From Verrucomicrobiales bacterium (GTDB lineage Bacteria; Verrucomicrobiota; Verrucomicrobiia; Verrucomicrobiales; V1-33): a stretch of 7,992 nt of DNA. Every line of letters begins with the position of its first letter. Position 1 is the stretch's first letter. The notes under the pieces were generated by a model. It was given only the letters and a program-made list of their open reading frames with translations. It searched no databases and was not told the DNA's origin. The DNA lies in contig JAQGPD010000593.1 in NCBI GenBank assembly GCA_028293305.1, positions 1 to 7,992 of the forward strand, in the 5' to 3' direction. Position numbers and translations under genes: made by a program. Below are positions 6,901-7,992 of this stretch, one piece after another.

Positions 6901-6997
6901 CCTGCCAGAAAAAATGCAGGACACACCACCCCAGCCTTTCCGTCAGGGAATCGACCGGAAACGCGGTGAAGTCGGGCAGGGGGGAGGACCATTTCAT
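3917..6997 (-). CDS. blaR1: BlaR1/MecR1-like M56 metalloprotease fused to a class B PBP transpeptidase
   Basis: The product has 1026 residues from the ATG at 6997-6995. The frame is open to 7210, but the extra 71 residues are Pro-rich and precede the first natural membrane segment. Likely membrane helices are at about 17-46, 52-77, 150-181 and 354-373. Between the last two lies an M56 protease domain with the zinc motif HEFSH (249-253) and a downstream EHACDD (from E290). A Pro/Ala-rich linker (about 379-517) leads to a PBP module: RGSITDRNGVVLA (523-535), RHYP (554-557), GLAGVEK (from 596), STFK (S704, K707), SCN (760-762) and KTGT (919-922). The spacing and wording resemble PBP2/MrdA. In classical BlaR1 the external sensor is a class D beta-lactamase-like domain of about 250 residues, so this sensor is different and much larger. 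By analogy, acylation outside would activate the cytoplasmic protease to remove BlaI, encoded upstream on the same strand. Whether the PBP part makes peptidoglycan is unknown. Confidence 0.92.
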   Translation of the reverse strand: MKWSSPLPDFTAFPVDSLTERLGWCVLHFFWQGTLAALGLALLLRLCRRGTADLRHACCALALTTMALAPVLTWMQLTPSHTPSVPSATTTPEIVSLPLPLQASAPPDEIPRNEPAPAGVALIIPSLEERPEPPAAESTPAPESSAGPNWRAWLGLGWLTGAACLALTKLCGLGATFYLIRQAVPAEGAINDQARLMARRCGLKRLPRLKILNRLRSPAVAGILRPVLLIPSGALAGLSPREMDFILAHEFSHIQRHDYLTGLLQAAVETLLFFHPAVWWVSHRMNLEREHACDDRARHLTGNPRAAATALARLAELSLDQPPALAPAAASQPLLHRIQRLLAPVPSRRRSFPMLVAPAVSLLLLVPLLPLSTARETNPADQSDLSLTESAEPIPENATPSPTPPATPPTAPPTAPAIEPPTPARATLTPPAGPESSSEVPATASGEKPTSPAPSGASRPADSPPVPASNNQAPANPEAPTNPEAPAVPPPANPSVPDSPATPAPVAASVTSSAITSTATVLRGSITDRNGVVLAESSNATWNQNGESKTGDSRHYPLAALTSHVIGYIGQPPPKYPPARKAAAADKATGSVSMTGLAGVEKAMDAMLEKRPSAEGKSTPALALTLDARMQQICRQALIDAGVGRGAVVLLDVENGDILSMASLPDFDPNQMVPFPVRESFDKVLSDRTDPLINRALTGFSPGSTFKPLVALSAPGNGGKPQIYNCSGSVHYAGRPFKCWIANQGGEHGRLDLPEALAQSCNCYFYQLGNAAGIDAIAAMAGKFGLGDPAYFRLGTGITDFIPDRAWLEKQNYGPWTEAKTANVSIGQAEVRASPLQLAGLAAAIANDGKIWNPRIVSRTFTNGEWHNAPLELRHDLIAEGVPEENLAAVREGMDRTVNSPVGGTGKPARSELIHIAGKTGTAQKWRMEPGPPKPAGGKPSEQRRIMDNHTWFIGFAPLEKPRYAISILVANGKAGGSVCAPIAKRILERITRMESGEDVVELKATPPSAGHFRFLESVKYAGEDR
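5537..5774 (-). repeat. In-frame short repeats in the Pro-rich linker of the receptor
   Basis: Two short tandem duplications lie inside the linker-coding part. An 18-bp unit (GGCTGGAGCTTCCGGGTT on the plus strand) occurs at 5537-5554 and 5555-5572 with a partial third to 5581, and encodes the NPEAP-type repetition. A 12-bp unit (GGCGCGGTTGGA) occurs at 5751-5762 and 5763-5774. Both are multiples of three, so linker length can change without loss of frame. Confidence 0.75.
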
Positions 6998-7435
6998 AAC
7001 AAAGAGGGTGGGAAAGGACAGCAGCGAAAAAGAATGGGGTGTGAATGGAGGGAGGCGTTGCGGGAAGCGGGCGGGACAGGAAGGACTGGGTTGGACTGAA
7101 AAGCTGTGGGCGTTGCGGGAGGGCGCGGAGGGAGGGTGCGGCGGGCTCGGCGCAGGGAGGTTATCCCCGGGGAATGGGTTTTTGTTGACGGGAATCCCGT
7201 GTGGGTTCACCGGGGCGCTGGGAACAAGGCCGGGACGGGCCTTGCTACGGTTAGGATGCCGGGGGACGGGTGTCGGGAAGCGGGAACTGGAGGAGGCCGG
7301 CGGGGATCAGGGGCCTCAGCGATGGACTTGCGGGATGATGTAAAGGAAGGCTGGAAACGGAAACGGGGTCGTGGTCGGAAAAGAGGATGGGATGGGCGCT
7401 CGAAGAAAGAGGAAGGGCGGATGACAGGTTTGTTG
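6998..7435. other. Spacer between repressor and receptor genes
   Basis: This 438-bp spacer separates the repressor stop from the receptor start, an unusually wide gap for a BlaI-BlaR pair. Frames open here are Pro/Arg-rich antisense or upstream extensions without domain signals, and I judge them non-coding. It holds copy 3 of the dispersed repeat at 7205-7250. I see no clear promoter or Shine-Dalgarno for the receptor gene, so it may depend on read-through from the repressor promoter. Confidence 0.6.
7205..7250 (+). repeat. Dispersed hairpin repeat, copy 3
   Basis: This is a 46-bp match to copy 2 (three mismatches), with the same CAAGGCC/GGCCTTG stem and CTACGG tail. It sits in the middle of the presumed repressor-receptor transcript. 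A hairpin of this kind between two cotranscribed genes could stabilise the upstream mRNA part or reduce expression of the downstream gene. Confidence 0.88.
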
Positions 7436-7870
7436 TCAGGAACGGCGGGGCGGTTCCGGCGCGCCGGGGGGGCACGGGGGTTTGTCCTCCAGCGCATCCA
7501 GGGTGCGGCGGATGGCGGCGATTTCCTCCGCGCTGACCGGGCCGGAGCCGAGCGCCTGCTGCACGAGCGCGCGGGTGGAGCCGGCGAAAAGTTTCTGCAC
7601 CATCTCCTTAACCATGGACCGCTGCATGCGCTCCGGCGGCACGGCGGAGCGGTAGATGTGCGAGCGGGAAGTCTCGTCCCGCAGCACCAATCCCTTTTCC
7701 GTCATGATCTGGAGGAACTTCAGCACCGTGGTGTATCCCTGCGGTTTGCTCTCATTCAAAATCCCATGCACCTCCCGCACCGTGGCCGCCCCGCGATCCC
7801 AAAGGACCCGGAGGATCGCAAGTTCCGCATCCGTCGGACGCAGAGGAGAAGAGGGCTTTTTAGCGGACAT
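7436..7870 (-). CDS. blaI: BlaI/MecI/CopY-family transcriptional repressor
   Basis: The 144-residue product has the length and layout of BlaI/MecI repressors. The N-terminal winged helix begins RPTDAELAILRVLWDRGAAT (11-30), has a recognition-helix region around GYTTVLKFLQIMTEKG (45-60), and a wing RDETSRSHIY (64-73). A helical dimerisation part follows (about 80-127), with a loose Pro-rich tail. By family knowledge it binds a dyad as a dimer and represses target genes until cleaved after receptor activation. The segment KLFAGSTRALV (93-103) lies where cleavage occurs in staphylococcal BlaI, but the Asn-Phe pair cut there is not obvious, so the cleavage site is uncertain. The start is the ATG at 7870, with no Shine-Dalgarno. 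The neighbouring M56 receptor gene on the same strand supports the assignment. Actual target genes are unknown. Confidence 0.94.
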   Translation of the reverse strand: MSAKKPSSPLRPTDAELAILRVLWDRGAATVREVHGILNESKPQGYTTVLKFLQIMTEKGLVLRDETSRSHIYRSAVPPERMQRSMVKEMVQKLFAGSTRALVQQALGSGPVSAEEIAAIRRTLDALEDKPPCPPGAPEPPRRS

Positions 7871-7878
7871 GCCGGGAT

Positions 7879-7906
7879 CTTATACGAACTCATTCGTATA
7901 AAGCAA
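7879..7906 (-). promoter_or_regulatory. Promoter of blaI (leaderless arrangement)
   Basis: On the minus strand, TTGCTT (7906-7901) and TATAAG (7884-7879) are separated by 16 bp and fit -35 and -10 boxes. Eight bases separate the -10 from the ATG at 7870, so transcription should begin within about two bases of the start codon. Both operator-like dyads overlap this promoter. Confidence 0.55.
7880..7901. promoter_or_regulatory. Operator-like dyad O1 (probable BlaI site)
   Basis: A perfect inverted repeat has 9-bp arms, TTATACGAA and TTCGTATAA, around CTCA. It spans the promoter spacer and most of the -10 box, the expected place for a repressor site. The TAC...GTA elements resemble BlaI/MecI-family operators in general form. 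Binding by this BlaI is inferred. Confidence 0.75.
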
Positions 7907-7922
7907 CGAAAGACTTCGTTGC
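7903..7922. promoter_or_regulatory. Operator-like dyad O2 (probable second BlaI site)
   Basis: A perfect inverted repeat has 8-bp arms, GCAACGAA and TTCGTTGC, around AGAC. It overlaps the -35 box. It shares with O1 the core ACGAA-N4-TTCGT, and the dyad centres are 22 bp apart, about two helical turns. This suggests two repressor dimers bound on the same face of the DNA. Confidence 0.65.
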
Positions 7923-7992
7923 CGCTCCACTTTTTTCCCAACTTCCCCGCGCTCAACCCACGGTCCCCGACCGACTTGCCTCCATAGCCCTT

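Noticed and set aside
6998..7210. 71-residue N-terminal extension of the receptor
   Set aside because: The extension is Pro/Ser-rich, has no domain or signal, and precedes MKWSSPLPDF, which leads directly into the first membrane helix. The internal ATG at 6997 is the better start, though this is not proven.
7422..7438. TGACA/TGTCA inverted repeat over the blaI stop codon
   Set aside because: The stem is only 5 bp and no T-run follows it on the minus strand, so it is not supported as a terminator.

Overview
The window is GC-rich DNA from a bacterium that is most likely a member of the Verrucomicrobiota. This assignment is an inference. It rests on a topoisomerase IV subunit B of the Bacteroidota-like type, a secreted beta-sandwich protein of a style common in Verrucomicrobiota and Planctomycetota, a lack of convincing Shine-Dalgarno sequences at any start, and many short palindromic repeats between genes. 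No rRNA, tRNA, CRISPR array, insertion sequence or phage gene was seen.

Layout: (1) 1-995, minus strand: the 5' two-thirds or so of a gene for a secreted ConA/LamG-like protein, cut by the window edge. (2) 1106-3001, plus strand: an intact parE-type gene for topoisomerase IV subunit B, divergent from the first gene; no parC partner is in view. (3) 3002-3916: about 0.9 kb without a credible gene, filled with repeats. These are two inverted copies of a hairpin-bearing repeat, a 13-bp tandem array, a run of at least six hairpins, and a 17-bp tandem array that looks derived from one end of the dispersed repeat. (4) 3917-6997, minus strand: a 1026-residue membrane protein joining a BlaR1/MecR1-type M56 zinc protease to a class B (PBP2/MrdA-like) transpeptidase. 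(5) 6998-7435: a spacer with a third copy of the dispersed repeat. (6) 7436-7870, minus strand: a BlaI/MecI-family repressor. (7) 7871-7992: the repressor's promoter with two tandem operator-like dyads.

The main point of interest is the repressor-receptor pair. In the classical bla/mec systems the receptor senses beta-lactam with a compact class D beta-lactamase-like domain. Its M56 protease then triggers loss of the BlaI/MecI repressor. Here the sensor position holds a high-molecular-mass PBP module with intact SxxK, SxN and KTG motifs, RGxxxDRNG and RxYP landmarks, and a shortened pedestal, tethered by a long Pro/Ala-rich linker. The receptor could therefore be both antibiotic sensor and possible cell-wall enzyme, or a monitor of PBP acylation or substrate state. 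The two dyads across the repressor promoter share the core ACGAA-N4-TTCGT, are centred 22 bp apart, and fit autoregulation by BlaI. No separate beta-lactamase or PBP target gene is in the window.
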